From Megalonaias nervosa (taxonomy: Eukaryota; Mollusca; Bivalvia; Unionida; Unionidae), in assembly GCA_016617855.1 (NCBI GenBank), contig JAECUM010093600.1:1-64000 (forward strand): a stretch of DNA of 64,000 bases, written 5' to 3'. The position numbers and the translations under genes are program-made. The notes beneath the pieces were generated by a model. The model was not told where the DNA came from. It was given only the letters and a program-made list of their open reading frames with translations, and searched no databases. The first letter of the stretch is position 1. Each line of letters begins with the position of its first letter. This document shows positions 21,593-30,902 of the stretch, in pieces.

Positions 21593-21647
21593 ATAATAAT
21601 ACAACATGCAAATATAGTTTAATTACAATTTATATTACATATATATA
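21593..21647. promoter_or_regulatory. 55-bp divergent promoter region
   Basis: This gap separates the likely start of the primase-helicase gene (-) from cysteine-rich copy 3 (+). It is almost pure A/T and ends in TACATATATATA directly before the + strand ATG. The same TATA-next-to-ATG layout recurs before several other genes of this block. Confidence 0.45.
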
Positions 21648-21983
21648 ATGCCATTTCAAGCAGGCGAAAATAACTGCATGTGGATAATTCAGGAGAAAAC
21701 AGAAACATGTAATAAACGATGCCGTGGAGAATACTGCGGTCATCATAATTACATGCTCAAGAAAGGCTCAGGGGGGATAAAACCCTGTCTGTGCTGTGGA
21801 ATTGGAGTACGGGGGAAAATTTGTGCAAAGTGCGGAGGAAATAATTACAGAGCGATGCTATTCTATTACAATAAGAGATGTCTGAAATACACGCATCACA
21901 AAGAAAACCCTCCAACTGTTGAGGAGTTCGTTAGATCGCAGAAAAAACAAAATTTACCTGAAGCATCAGGAACAATAGAATAA
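21648..21983 (+). CDS. Cysteine-rich zinc-binding-like small protein, copy 3
   Basis: 111 residues, intact: CNKRCRGEYCGHH, then GGIKPCLCCGIG, then KICAKCGGNNYR. It is more GC-rich in its wobble positions than copies 1 and 2. TATATATAATG directly spans the start. It converges with the gene at 22.0 kb, the two stop codons lying 18 bp apart. Confidence 0.78.
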   Translation: MPFQAGENNCMWIIQEKTETCNKRCRGEYCGHHNYMLKKGSGGIKPCLCCGIGVRGKICAKCGGNNYRAMLFYYNKRCLKYTHHKENPPTVEEFVRSQKKQNLPEASGTIE

Positions 21984-22001
21984 TGTTTTGTCAATCAGTA
22001 A

Positions 22002-22450
22002 TTATTCTGACTTTTTTTTTGGCAGTTTTTCATAAAGTTCTTTCAGTGACTGATATTTGAGAATCCTCTCGTTAAAAGCGCATTTATCTACTTGCTTTAC
22101 GATTTTCAATCGTTCTCCTTCAGGTAGATTATTAACTATATGAGTATAAATATCAGTTTTAGGATCGTTCATCCAACTTTCCAATAACTCTTTATTCTGA
22201 TCATTTATTTTATAACACACCCAGAACGTACCGTCTGGTTTATAAATACATCTGTTTGAAACAATTTTATTCCTGTCCACTTGTAAACCGAGCGATGCAG
22301 AATATATTGAATCAAACTTGAACATCCTCTTGTTGATTAAATTAAATGCATATACTCTGGTAATAGGAAAACTCTACCATCTCGTCTTCTCTCATATATT
22401 TTTTCGGTATAAGGATTTCCTGGTTGTGATTGATATTCATAAAGAACCAT
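22002..22450 (-). pseudogene. Small element-specific protein, paralogue of the gene at 10.2 kb
   Basis: The ATG at 22450 opens a frame whose middle meets a frameshift near 22345 (the RVYAFN motif lies in the next frame). The remaining 107 codons then run intact to 22002: KFDSIYSASLGLQVDRNK, then KPDGTFWVCYKI, then NDPKTDIYTH and a Lys-rich tail. All these motifs are shared with 10170-10662. Function unknown. ATATATAATAAA stands before the ATG. Confidence 0.65.
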
Positions 22451-22560
22451 TTTATTATATATATTTATTTATTTAATATACCATTATATATGATTTACAA
22501 AACAAACATCAGAATTTAATAATAATTATTCTATACATGATTTTATCGACGATGAACATG

Positions 22561-22882
22561 ATGACGATATTATATTAGATAAACAATCAAATCCAGCTTG
22601 AATATTTTCCCGTAGACAGACGTGATTTATGTTACTCAGCGATATACACAAATTCCAAAAGTGATCAGAGATAACTGCAATATTTTAGTCGTGTTTAATG
22701 GAGTAGATAATTATACCTTACAAAATATTTATCATACTTGGTGTTCAGGGGATATGGATATGATTAAGTTTAAAAACGTCTTTTCAAAAGCACAAGCTGT
22801 TCCGTTCGGATTTATTACAATAAATCTACATGACCCAAGATCTAGATATCGTATAGGTCTGGATAAAATCTTTGGTTAATTA
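22561..22882 (+). pseudogene. Partial second copy of the packaging ATPase, 3' part
   Basis: Nearly identical to 31240-31571: from the Walker B region on, with a TGA at about 22600, a 12-bp gap and then an unbroken match to the last residue. The N-terminal two thirds, including Walker A, are missing. Homology continues about 275 bp into the 3' flank. A fragment left by duplication or rearrangement. Confidence 0.9.
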
Positions 22883-23156
22883 TAGCAGCAGGGAGGGTGA
22901 ACGACAAAAATTGAGTGACCCAGCGAGTAAACGAGTCGCATAAAAATCTGAAGAAAAAAAAAATACGTCAAAGATGGAATAACAAAAATGAGCTAACCCA
23001 GACGATTTATTGTCTGTTCTCAACCGTATGAAAATATGCTCGGTTAGAGGCTTCGGTTTAACGTTATTGACCTTGTTTTTTCAGCCTCTGTAGGAACCTT
23101 TATTTTTGCTCACGGACTCGAGCAAAAAGTTGTAGGGTTCACCCTTCCTGCTGCTA
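22883..23156. repeat. 275-bp unit bounded by 20-bp inverted ends, copy 1
   Basis: The unit starts TAGCAGCAGGGAGGGTGAAC and ends with the reverse complement at 23137-23156 (19/20 match). The interior shares blocks with copy 2 at 31575-31842, including GAGTGACCC.GCGAGTAAACG and a segment with CAACCGTA paired to CTCGGTTAG. Homology between the two loci stops exactly at the right inverted end. It could be a small transposon, a terminal repeat or a structured RNA tail. Confidence 0.8.
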
Positions 23157-24287
23157 AATCATTAAAATCTGAGTGATAATCAATTCCTATGATTAAAGCA
23201 ATTGCACATGTAATAAAGCGAGATAAATCTGCTCCCTCTCTCTGCAGAGCAAATTAAACGATTATCTCCCTTACTACTACGTTTGATTTATAGACAAAGA
23301 AGATATCTTGTTTTCGTTAATTATTTAGTGATTTATTTGTTCTCTGTAAGTAATTAGCTGTTAGTGAAGCAGCAATTTGTAACAGAGAGGGATATTGATG
23401 CATCTTTTGACTCTGATAACCTTAAATTCACGTCGGTTTATACAAGTGCTTTGAATTACAAATCAAACTTATTTTTAGCTCTTGTAACACATGTATTTTG
23501 TCCTAACGAACGATAACTCATACAGAAAATGTAATATGCGATTATTTTATGAATTATGTTTAAAAAATTGAAGTAAATTCACGCTACAGTTCTACAATAA
23601 CTGATTTTATTCTATTAGTAATTACATGTGAGACAGTGCAAATAGTCATAGACTTAAATTTAACTGTATATTCATAAGAGATGCGGTGGCCGAGGTGTTA
23701 AGGCGATTGCACGTAGATCAAGTTCTGTAGACTCTCTGTGTGTTCGAGTCTCCAAAAATGCTAAAGATATATTATCTTGCATTCGGCGACGGATGCTATT
23801 AATTGGGGGAACCCGAAGAATTTCCTTGAAATCCACAACAGACAAAATACACTCTCCTATCATACACCCTTGTGGTGTGTGTACTTTTGCACTCCCTGGG
23901 GTTTTGTATTGGGGGAGAGTGTACAAAATCTGTTGGACGTAGACAAGATTCCCTCGTCATCACCATTGCATATATTCATATTCATACAATCATACAATTA
24001 TATATTCATTAGGATCAGTTTATGTGTTTGTGCCGTCCATTAGGATAAGTTTATGTGTTTGTGCCGTCCGCAAAAAATATAATCAAAATCATAATCATGA
24101 TCATACAATCATATGTTCGTTAGGATAAGTTAGGATAAGTTTATGTTTGTTGTTAAGTTTATGTTTGTGCTGTCTGCAAAAAATCAAAATCATAATCATA
24201 TGTATATATAATCATGATCATACAATCATATGTTCATTAGGATAAGTTTATGTGTTGTGTTTATGTCGTTAATAAAAATTACGGATC
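23157..24287. other. Gene-free stretch
   Basis: No coding frame is supported. It holds the tRNA-like sequence at 23.68 kb and, from about 24005 to 24262, four to five imperfect copies of an ATTAGGATAAGTTTATGTG-type phrase with AATCATAATCATGATCATAC runs. At 23848-23940 a hairpin pairs TACACTCTCC with GGGAGAGTGTA. Confidence 0.6.
23680..23755 (+). repeat. tRNA-Ser/Leu-like sequence, probably a SINE head
   Basis: Box A (TGGCCGAGGTGTTAAGGCG) and box B (GTTCGAGTCTCC) of a Ser/Leu-type tRNA are visible with roughly correct spacing. The acceptor and anticodon stems do not fold convincingly, so a tRNA-derived SINE or tRNA pseudogene is more likely than a working tRNA. Confidence 0.5.
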
Positions 24288-24288
24288 A

Positions 24289-24491
24289 CCCTCTGAGCTT
24301 TCTAGGATGTTGTTTGACAACCTAGGGGTTCACATGGGGGTTGAGTCTGTATAAATGTGTTTCGTCTAATTTCGAATATCCTCTGAGCTTTCTAGGATGT
24401 TGTTTGACAACCTAGGAGTTCACATGGGGATATTTCAAATGCCCCTGAGCTTGCTAGAATGTTGTTTGGCAATCTAGGAGCTCATATGGGG
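24289..24491. promoter_or_regulatory. Three tandem hairpin repeats upstream of the 141-aa gene
   Basis: Copies at 24289-24339, 24380-24429 and 24442-24491. Each has CTGAGCTTTCTAGGATGTTG, a small palindrome TTGTTTGACAA and the pairing partner CCTAGG, then TTCACATGGGG. The inner part of each unit folds into a stem. They end 60 bp before the ATG at 24552, so binding sites for a regulator, or an origin-type iteron set, are possible. Confidence 0.55.
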
Positions 24492-24551
24492 TTGTGTTGT
24501 GATTATATGTTTTGTAAATATTTTTTATTTTAAAGAAATATTTATTATATA

Positions 24552-24977
24552 ATGAACTACGAAAAAGTTAATGATATTATTTCTGCTGTTAAAAAATTAA
24601 AACATGACGGAATAAAAATATCTGATAATCTTGATCCTCAGAAAATTATGTGTGATTTTGAATTATTACAAGAACGAAAATTCGAGAATAAATACACATT
24701 GTATTCATCCAATTATAAATTCGTGAAATCAATTTATCAGTCTATGTTAGAATCCTTGGCAATGGTAAACGACACACATGTGAAGCTATTTGCACCTCTT
24801 GCACGTTCAATCGAAAAAATAAGAACTGAATTGTCTCACGAGTACGAAAGAAAAAAGATTGTGGATAATCGTGTAATGCAATTAAGAAAGATTATGTTAT
24901 TTGATTCTGTCAAAAATGAAAGTGACACTGAGAGCAGCGACAATGAAGGTGGACCTCTGACTGTAATTGTGGCTTAA
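24552..24977 (+). CDS. Unknown 141-aa protein
   Basis: An intact frame with ATG preceded by TATTATATA. It is a mainly helical, Lys/Glu-rich protein with a central hydrophobic-helical part (SIYQSMLESLAMVND) and an acidic tail (ESDTESSDNEGG). No family recognised. It lies downstream of three hairpin repeats and converges with the HNH gene. Confidence 0.5.
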   Translation: MNYEKVNDIISAVKKLKHDGIKISDNLDPQKIMCDFELLQERKFENKYTLYSSNYKFVKSIYQSMLESLAMVNDTHVKLFAPLARSIEKIRTELSHEYERKKIVDNRVMQLRKIMLFDSVKNESDTESSDNEGGPLTVIVA

Positions 24978-25061
24978 AAAAACCCCTGGCAAAATTGACA
25001 GAGTCGAACTATACAGTAACAAAAATATTTATTTATTCTGTTTTTTATTAAGAGGACAGAA

Positions 25062-25565
25062 TTATCTGATATATTCAAGTATTATCGGCTGATCATATTT
25101 TTTTGAAAATGCAGATTTGTATGTTTTATTTGCGACAAATTGTACTGATTGTGGATGTGTGCCAAAATGTTTTGCAGCTGCATTTATTGATGGAAAAGTT
25201 ATTTCTTGGCCTGTTTCTGTATTCATGGCTTTAATAGCTCTCTTTTTAAATACTTTACACCTTCCTGTATTTCCACGTGCAGAATTCTGACTCTGTGTAA
25301 TAGCTTGCAGGTTACATAGATGATTATTTATGGGATTTCCATCAATGTGATCAATTACAAGTCCATCTTTGATGACCCCATAAAAACATTCGTATACGAA
25401 TCTATGTGATAAATGATTTTTATTTCCACTTGTATTAAATACAAAATAACCAAATTTATTAACACTACCGACTGATTTTTTTAATCGACAGTGCCTGATT
25501 ACAAGATCTCGAGACGCCTCATAATTTTTAATTATGGGATGTGCCACAAATTCTTTTTGCTCCAT
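25062..25565 (-). CDS. HNH endonuclease with NUMOD-type DNA-binding segment
   Basis: 167 residues, intact. The HNH core is visible: LSHRFVYECFYG, then VIDHIDGNPINNHLCNL, then ITQSQNSARG. The C-terminal part (ITFPSINAAAKHFGTHPQSV) has the pattern of a NUMOD1 helix-turn-helix. Such free-standing nucleases are homing-type elements common in large DNA viruses and phages. ATATATAAATG spans the start. No intron or host gene split by it is visible. Confidence 0.85.
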   Translation of the reverse strand: MEQKEFVAHPIIKNYEASRDLVIRHCRLKKSVGSVNKFGYFVFNTSGNKNHLSHRFVYECFYGVIKDGLVIDHIDGNPINNHLCNLQAITQSQNSARGNTGRCKVFKKRAIKAMNTETGQEITFPSINAAAKHFGTHPQSVQFVANKTYKSAFSKKYDQPIILEYIR

Positions 25566-25577
25566 TTATATATAATA

Positions 25578-25895
25578 TTATTTGTTTAAATCATTGTTTT
25601 GAAATCTGGCCAGATAATCGTCTACGGTTTTTATAGGAGATTTACCTGACAATGTCAAAGTATTTTTTTGGTCATAATATCGTTTTAATTCTCTATATTT
25701 TTTACCGCCTCATTTTACACATAACTGAGTTTTTCCTCTGACTCCAGAACCACATTGCACACACGGTTTTGGCCCTAGACTACAATTTTTAACGCTTTGC
25801 ATATGGTAGCAGCAGAATTCATTCACGAATGCTTTGTTACAAGGAGAAGTATATCCAATTTTGAGCCAAATACAGCGATTCTTTGTTTGAATCAT
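25578..25895 (-). pseudogene. Cysteine-rich zinc-binding-like small protein, copy 4, one stop codon
   Basis: It begins CIWLKIGYTSPCNKAF and carries CCYH, then GPKPCVQCGSGVRGK and LCVK. TGA 25710-25712 then stands exactly where the other copies have the Cys of the KCGG motif. The same frame continues for about 44 residues in family style (GGKKYRELKRYYDQKN) to TAA 25578. TATATATAATG spans the start. A single base change explains the stop. Confidence 0.75.
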
Positions 25896-25946
25896 TATAT
25901 ATATATATACAAAAATTTAATTTAAATATTTGTCTTAATTATAATA

Positions 25947-27980
25947 ATGGAAGAATTATGCATCATTGAGCCTTCCGCAGTCTCAGCGGGAACTAGATTT
26001 GATCTTGACAGACTATCAGAATATAAATTTAGTGTTTCGATGCAAGATCTAGCTTTAACAAATGAGGATATAACCGAACGTATCCGTGAAGCCAAGAAGG
26101 AATTTCGTGACAATGGTGCGGCTCATGTGTGGTTAACATTTAGGATCGGAAATATTGTCGATACTATAATGAATGACAAACGAGGAAGAATGATTATTAA
26201 CCACCTTGATGTTCAAAAATATTTTATTTTAATAAATTTATTGTAACGACAGACGACGATACTTGGATTATTCGTGACAAGCGTGATCCAGTCCGCATAC
26301 AGTCAGGAAATAATATTGTTCTCTTGAGTAATAAATCCAAGCCCGGAATACTGACTGTTATTGACAAACCGTATTATGAACGAACGTGTCCTGTGACTGC
26401 GGTTGTCTATGCAATATATCCGCTGAATAATAAACCTGACGTTGGGGATCTCAAACCGATGAGACTGTCAGAGTCAAGAATAAACTCTGTAGCTGAACGA
26501 GTTACAGAACATTTCATAAATGTGATACGTGGTAATGGTTTAACAGATTTACGACGTAAAAATATAAATACATGGGCAGAAGCAGTTAAAGATAATGGAG
26601 CATCTATTAAAGATGTTGCTGAGCTGGGAAAGCTATTAAAATTTCCAATAACAGTGAAGACGTTAACAGGAGAGATTTTGTATAAATACAAATATGAATC
26701 AAGAGGAGCTTCGATAGATATTATTGATCATAATGCGCATGCATGGACTATGGCAGTAACAATATTTCCACGAGACAGAACGGTTAAATGTTATAATGGT
26801 CATATATTTGATTTTATCAAAAATATCAGTAAAAGTGACCCTGTATCTGTTTGGTTATTTCAAAGTTCAGAATATGATTATTATGATCAGTTTGTACGGC
26901 CTAATGGTGATATTTATCGTAGAGAATCTCTTCATGTAGAAATGGAGCATCTTGCGCTGAAATATACCCCTGACGATGTCAAAGTTAGACAATTACTGAA
27001 TAATTGTTTCACAGTTCCATCAGTTGCTGCTCACTTTGCTCAGGAGATAAATTCATGGAAACCGACACGATCAGAATTTATTGAAGATATCCAGAAAAGT
27101 TGTATAGAATATGGACACGGTGGATTATGGAATACTAAATACAAGTATAACGACGTTATCTCCGTTGATATGGTAGCATGTTATCCTGGAAGTTTTCTTG
27201 GATACGGAGAATGTTCTGAATACTTTAAGAGATTTGGACATCCATCACACGAGATGACCAGAGTTGCAATAAACGGACCTTTACCAGATTTTGACTTAAC
27301 CGGATTTACTTATATATAATCATTCGAGTTTACAGAAAATCTCCATCCGATAACTTATGCTTGGTTTGGAAGACATTTTTCAGAAAAATGTTGGGTTCCA
27401 ATAGTACTATTGCGATATATGCTTGATGCTGGAATTTTAATATTTTTACAGGCGAGTGAAGCAATTATATCGTATCGGTCACAGAAGCAAGTTTGGTTAC
27501 CAAAACCGGATAAATTTAATATTGATGATGCCAGGAAAGAATTTCCTGATCTCAATGAAGATGACATTATTAAAATTACTAATAATATACGTAAATGCAG
27601 GGATGAGAACGATGAAAAACTTGCAAAAGATCTCGGTAGAAAGATAATTGGTAAATTTACTCAAGGAGGAGTATATGATCATAAAAGACACTGTACAAGA
27701 TTGATTATGGACGATGCTGAACTCGATTTTATAATCGCTGATACAACGGAAAAAAAAACACATTTATAAGCCGATGTAATGCTTATTTATCAGATGGAAC
27801 CAAACTAGGCAAATTGTGAGCTATCTTGATGGCGACTCACCGCAGTTTACTCACTTAAGATCTTCAATGCTAGCCTATGTTTCGATAAATCTATTGTCGA
27901 TGATAAATAGATTTCCTCGTTATGCTGTCAGAGTCGCTACGGATTCGTTTTATATACATAAAAATATACAGATTTGTTAA
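25947..27980 (+). pseudogene. Divergent family B DNA polymerase part of a polymerase-helicase-nuclease gene
   Basis: The gene starts at ATG 25947, shifts frame near 26230, runs open to TAA 27317-27319, continues in the same frame to TAA 27767-27769, then shifts again. Palm-like signatures are SVDMVACYPGS (motif A position, about 27158), GKFTQGG and, after another frame change, VATDSFYIHK (motif C position, about 27933-27962). It is unlike the Polinton polymerase at 10.6-14.5 kb, so this would be a second DNA polymerase. Multidomain proteins of this kind are familiar to me from large families in some fungi (Glomeromycota) and other eukaryotes, but I cannot check relatedness here. Confidence 0.6.
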
Positions 27981-27988
27981 AACCGTTA

Positions 27989-29077
27989 CTTGGTAATGGT
28001 GAATGGAGATGATGGAGAACAAAACAAGAAAATATACCTAGTTGTTCTGAATCTGCCGACGTTGAAATTAAGGAAATATATTACAAAAATAATAATCAAG
28101 TATCAAAGTCATCTGCACCATCTGTATATGATCCTGTGGCTAGACATAAAACTGTTTATCTTAACGGATGCGGTGGTTCAGGTAAAACAACTCGTGCGAT
28201 TAAATTATTCCTGAACAACCATTCAGATATAATTGATTTGACACCTACACATAAACTCGCCAGAGAAATAAAAGAACGAGGAGTAAAATCATGTACATAC
28301 CATAGTTTCTTCAGATGGTACGGAGACACATGGACTTCTGAGCGAATGGTTGAGAAATATATACCTAAATATATTATCTGGGACGAGGTAGACACGGTGT
28401 TGTTAGAAATATTAAAAACATTTCTTGATTGGTTATTGACAAAGAATACTGCTGTAATAATGTGTGGTGATCATGGTTAACCACCACCATTTATTGGACA
28501 GTCTCCACATGAATGGCTGAAGAATAATATATATCATTATGAAGAAATAAATGATGATTATAGATCCATTGATGAACCGCTGAAGGAGTTTAAAAGATTA
28601 ATCAGACTACAGCCAGATAAAATACAATGTGAGATAATGCGTAAAGTAATTCCAGAGACTAATATGAATGATTTTCTGAGTTTATGGAATCCCACTGATT
28701 TAATAGTTGCAAGTAGAAAAATAGTTCGTGATGAACTGCAGGAGAAATTATTTCTGTTACATAAAGAAAAGTTTTCAGATCTACCTGTACCATTATGTTA
28801 TCGCCCAGCAGATACTCGACGACAAAATATTGAAGTTGAAATTCCTGATGGTGGGGTACAAAACCTTGTCTTGAATGATATTGTTTTGGTTGCTGTTGAT
28901 GTTGTTGAGAATGCGCTGAGTATGGATAAATCTCCGCGGACGTTAGGATACGCTATAACGATTCACTCGTCACAAGGATTAACTATTTCTGATACAAATA
29001 TCTGGACTGTCGATGATCGGATCGAATGGTCAAATTTAGTCTATCTCGCAGTATCTCGAGTCAGAAGAATATCTTAA
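27989..29077 (+). pseudogene. SF1 helicase part of the same gene
   Basis: Walker A NGCGGSGKTT (about 28166-28195), Walker B YIIWDEVDTV (about 28371-28400), then after an in-frame TAA at 28478-28480 the helicase C-terminal motifs LGYAITIHSSQGLT (about 28945-28986) and NLVYLAVSRVRR (about 29034-29069). TGA 28010-28012 is a further break. Frame 2 is kept throughout from 28013 to 29077, so the two stops are point changes. Role: unwinding DNA ahead of the linked polymerase. Confidence 0.75.
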
Positions 29078-29157
29078 CTGCATAGGGTTATTATGAATTT
29101 TACAGAAAATAATGATCAAACTGTTAGCAATGACGTAATAAGAAAAAAAATCTGGTT

Positions 29158-29393
29158 ATAAACAATGTGACAAAAAAAAATAAGCGTGACTTTGATATCG
29201 ATACTGAATTTATTATATCACTAAAACAACGACAGAATAATAATTGTGCAAGCTGTAACACAATAATGTTATGGCAATATTCGAATAATAATCCAAGACA
29301 ATTTACCGTAGACAGAATTAATAGTGATCTTGGTCATATACGTGATAATGTGATGCTAACCTGTCTTGAATGCAATCGACGTAGAGGTTCTGG
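29158..29393 (+). pseudogene. HNH-type nuclease domain ending the polymerase-helicase gene
   Basis: It carries the pattern NNCASCNTIMLW, then TVDRINSDLGHIRDNV, then LTCLECNRRRG: two C-x2-C pairs around a D-R-I..GH..N core, the layout of an HNH fold with structural zinc. It follows the helicase after about 80 bp that contain frame breaks, and probably was its C-terminus. It ends exactly where the integrase stop codon (29394-29396, opposite strand) begins, a tight convergent junction. Confidence 0.65.
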
Positions 29394-30374
29394 TTATGTA
29401 ATTGTATGTGGTGGTAATTGCGTATCCTCAGGAATTACCTGTAATTGTTCACGTACAAATCCACGCTGAGGAGCAGTAGAATCCAGTCTGTAGATTGCAG
29501 GTCTACCAGTGGATCTAGCCACGCTAGAAATTGTATGTGTAGTCACACTCCAGATAGGATCAGTTGCTCTTTTTTTACCACCTTCAAGTTCATCAGGTTC
29601 ATATAAATATCTTACAGTTACATTACCTAATACTGGTTGAGAGGAAGATTCACGTCGGTGTATTGGTATATATTTTTTTGTAATCGCTTTAGAAGGTTTC
29701 ATGGAAGTTGAACGAGTAATTTCATCATTCAATGCAGCTATCACACTTGGTAACCTTGCAACCCATTCACGAGATCTCTCACCGTACTTAAAGTCAGTAG
29801 ATATTTCGTTTGCGTGTTGATATCCAAATAACCTCTCAGCAAGTGTTCGATTAAATCGTTCAACAATTGCCTGATCACGATGAATTTCAGTATGTCCTCG
29901 TCTGATTTTAACGTTATGTTTTTTCATCAACGATAATACTGCACCAAGAAATTCTTTGCCAGGATCAACTTGTAATAATTGTGGCCATCGTAGACCACCA
30001 CGTTGATAAATTCGTTCAAACGCAGATGCAACTTCAGATGCTGTTTTTGTTGATAATGGTTCCGCTTCTTTATATCTACTTGCAACGTCAACGACAGTCA
30101 ATGCGTATTTGTATGTGCGTGATTGACATCTACGTGTTTTAATAGTATCGTGTGGTAAAAATAAAATATCTGCTTGATGAACTTCATTAGGGGTGCTAAC
30201 ATCAAAATGTGCGTATTGAATTTTGTTAGGTGGTGGTAGATAAATTTGCCATATTGCCTGTCGTGCTAACCACGCTGCAGCAACAGAACGTGAGACTTTT
30301 GCTGCTTCAGCAAGTTTACTAATCGCTGATCTGCCTCTCCAATATCCTCTTGGGCTATAACAAACAGACTCCAT
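29394..30374 (-). CDS. Polinton-type retroviral-like integrase, intact
   Basis: 326 residues with a clean ATG. The N-terminal helical part (YWRGRSAISKLAEAAKVS) precedes the RNase H-fold core. Catalytic residues are visible as D69 (HQADILFLP), D137 (LQVDPGKEF) and E172 (IVERFNRTL), giving a D-D-about 35-E spacing. The C-terminal domain (VRYLYEPDELEGGKKRATDP, then RGFVREQLQVIP) is typical of Polinton/adintovirus integrases. It would insert the element's linear DNA, making short target duplications. There is no disruption, unlike most neighbours. It starts 16 bp after the end of the phospholipase gene on the same strand. Confidence 0.95.
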   Translation of the reverse strand: MESVCYSPRGYWRGRSAISKLAEAAKVSRSVAAAWLARQAIWQIYLPPPNKIQYAHFDVSTPNEVHQADILFLPHDTIKTRRCQSRTYKYALTVVDVASRYKEAEPLSTKTASEVASAFERIYQRGGLRWPQLLQVDPGKEFLGAVLSLMKKHNVKIRRGHTEIHRDQAIVERFNRTLAERLFGYQHANEISTDFKYGERSREWVARLPSVIAALNDEITRSTSMKPSKAITKKYIPIHRRESSSQPVLGNVTVRYLYEPDELEGGKKRATDPIWSVTTHTISSVARSTGRPAIYRLDSTAPQRGFVREQLQVIPEDTQLPPHTIT

Positions 30375-30390
30375 TATAATAGTTATATAA

Positions 30391-30890
30391 TTAATTACCA
30401 GCCCCTAACATTATTTTACCTTTCATGGCAGTTTTTACTAGAAAACTAGCGAGTTTTTCTCTGACAGATTTATTGGGTATAGAATTTAACGCATGTATCA
30501 ATTTTACATCTGCGAGATGCCGTTGTTGTAAATCTTTACTTTTATACGAACGTCATGAACATGACACGCTTGATCAATCTTATTTATTGGATACTCTCCT
30601 GGTCTTGGTTGATCTTGATCATCAAGTCGGATATCAAGTCGAGTTCCAGGACCACAATAATTATATCCAGGAAGATGTTTCTCACCGGGGTATTTAGCCC
30701 ATGGAGCTCCTGGTAATTTAAATAATGAAGCGGCGATATCTCCACCTGTCTTTGATGAAATAAATTTATATTTTTTTGTACCACATTTCACACACTTGCC
30801 TGTAATTGCACGTCTTTTATTCTTCGTTGTTATTGTTGTTAATTCGGCAGCAGGTGTAGGTACTCTACATCGAACGCAATTTAAATCCAT
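30391..30890 (-). pseudogene. Zinc-ribbon and phospholipase A2 (parvovirus-type) protein, frameshifted
   Basis: It starts at ATG 30890, giving an N-terminal C4 ribbon (CVRC..CVKCG, about residues 4-42), a linker, then the PLA2 calcium loop YNYCGPGT and the catalytic helix KIDQACHVHDV. One base is missing just after this helix (about 30545), so the reading goes into a short wrong tail while the correct continuation stays open to TAA 30391. Such PLA2 domains help virions breach endosomal membranes in parvoviruses and occur in adintovirus-like elements. The start lies 12 bp from the ATPase start on the other strand, a divergent pair. Confidence 0.8.
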
Positions 30891-30902
30891 GTTATTGATT
30901 AT

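Noticed and set aside
23680..23755. Functional tRNA gene
   Set aside because: Box A and B are present, but stems do not pair well and no clear anticodon loop is seen.
24289..24491. CRISPR-like array
   Set aside because: Only three units with unequal, non-spacer-like gaps, in a eukaryotic context without cas genes.
5009..29393. Use of an alternative genetic code by the element
   Set aside because: TAA, TAG and TGA all occur in frame, and many breaks are indels. Decay explains them better; the two TGA-for-Cys sites are kept as a minor finding only.
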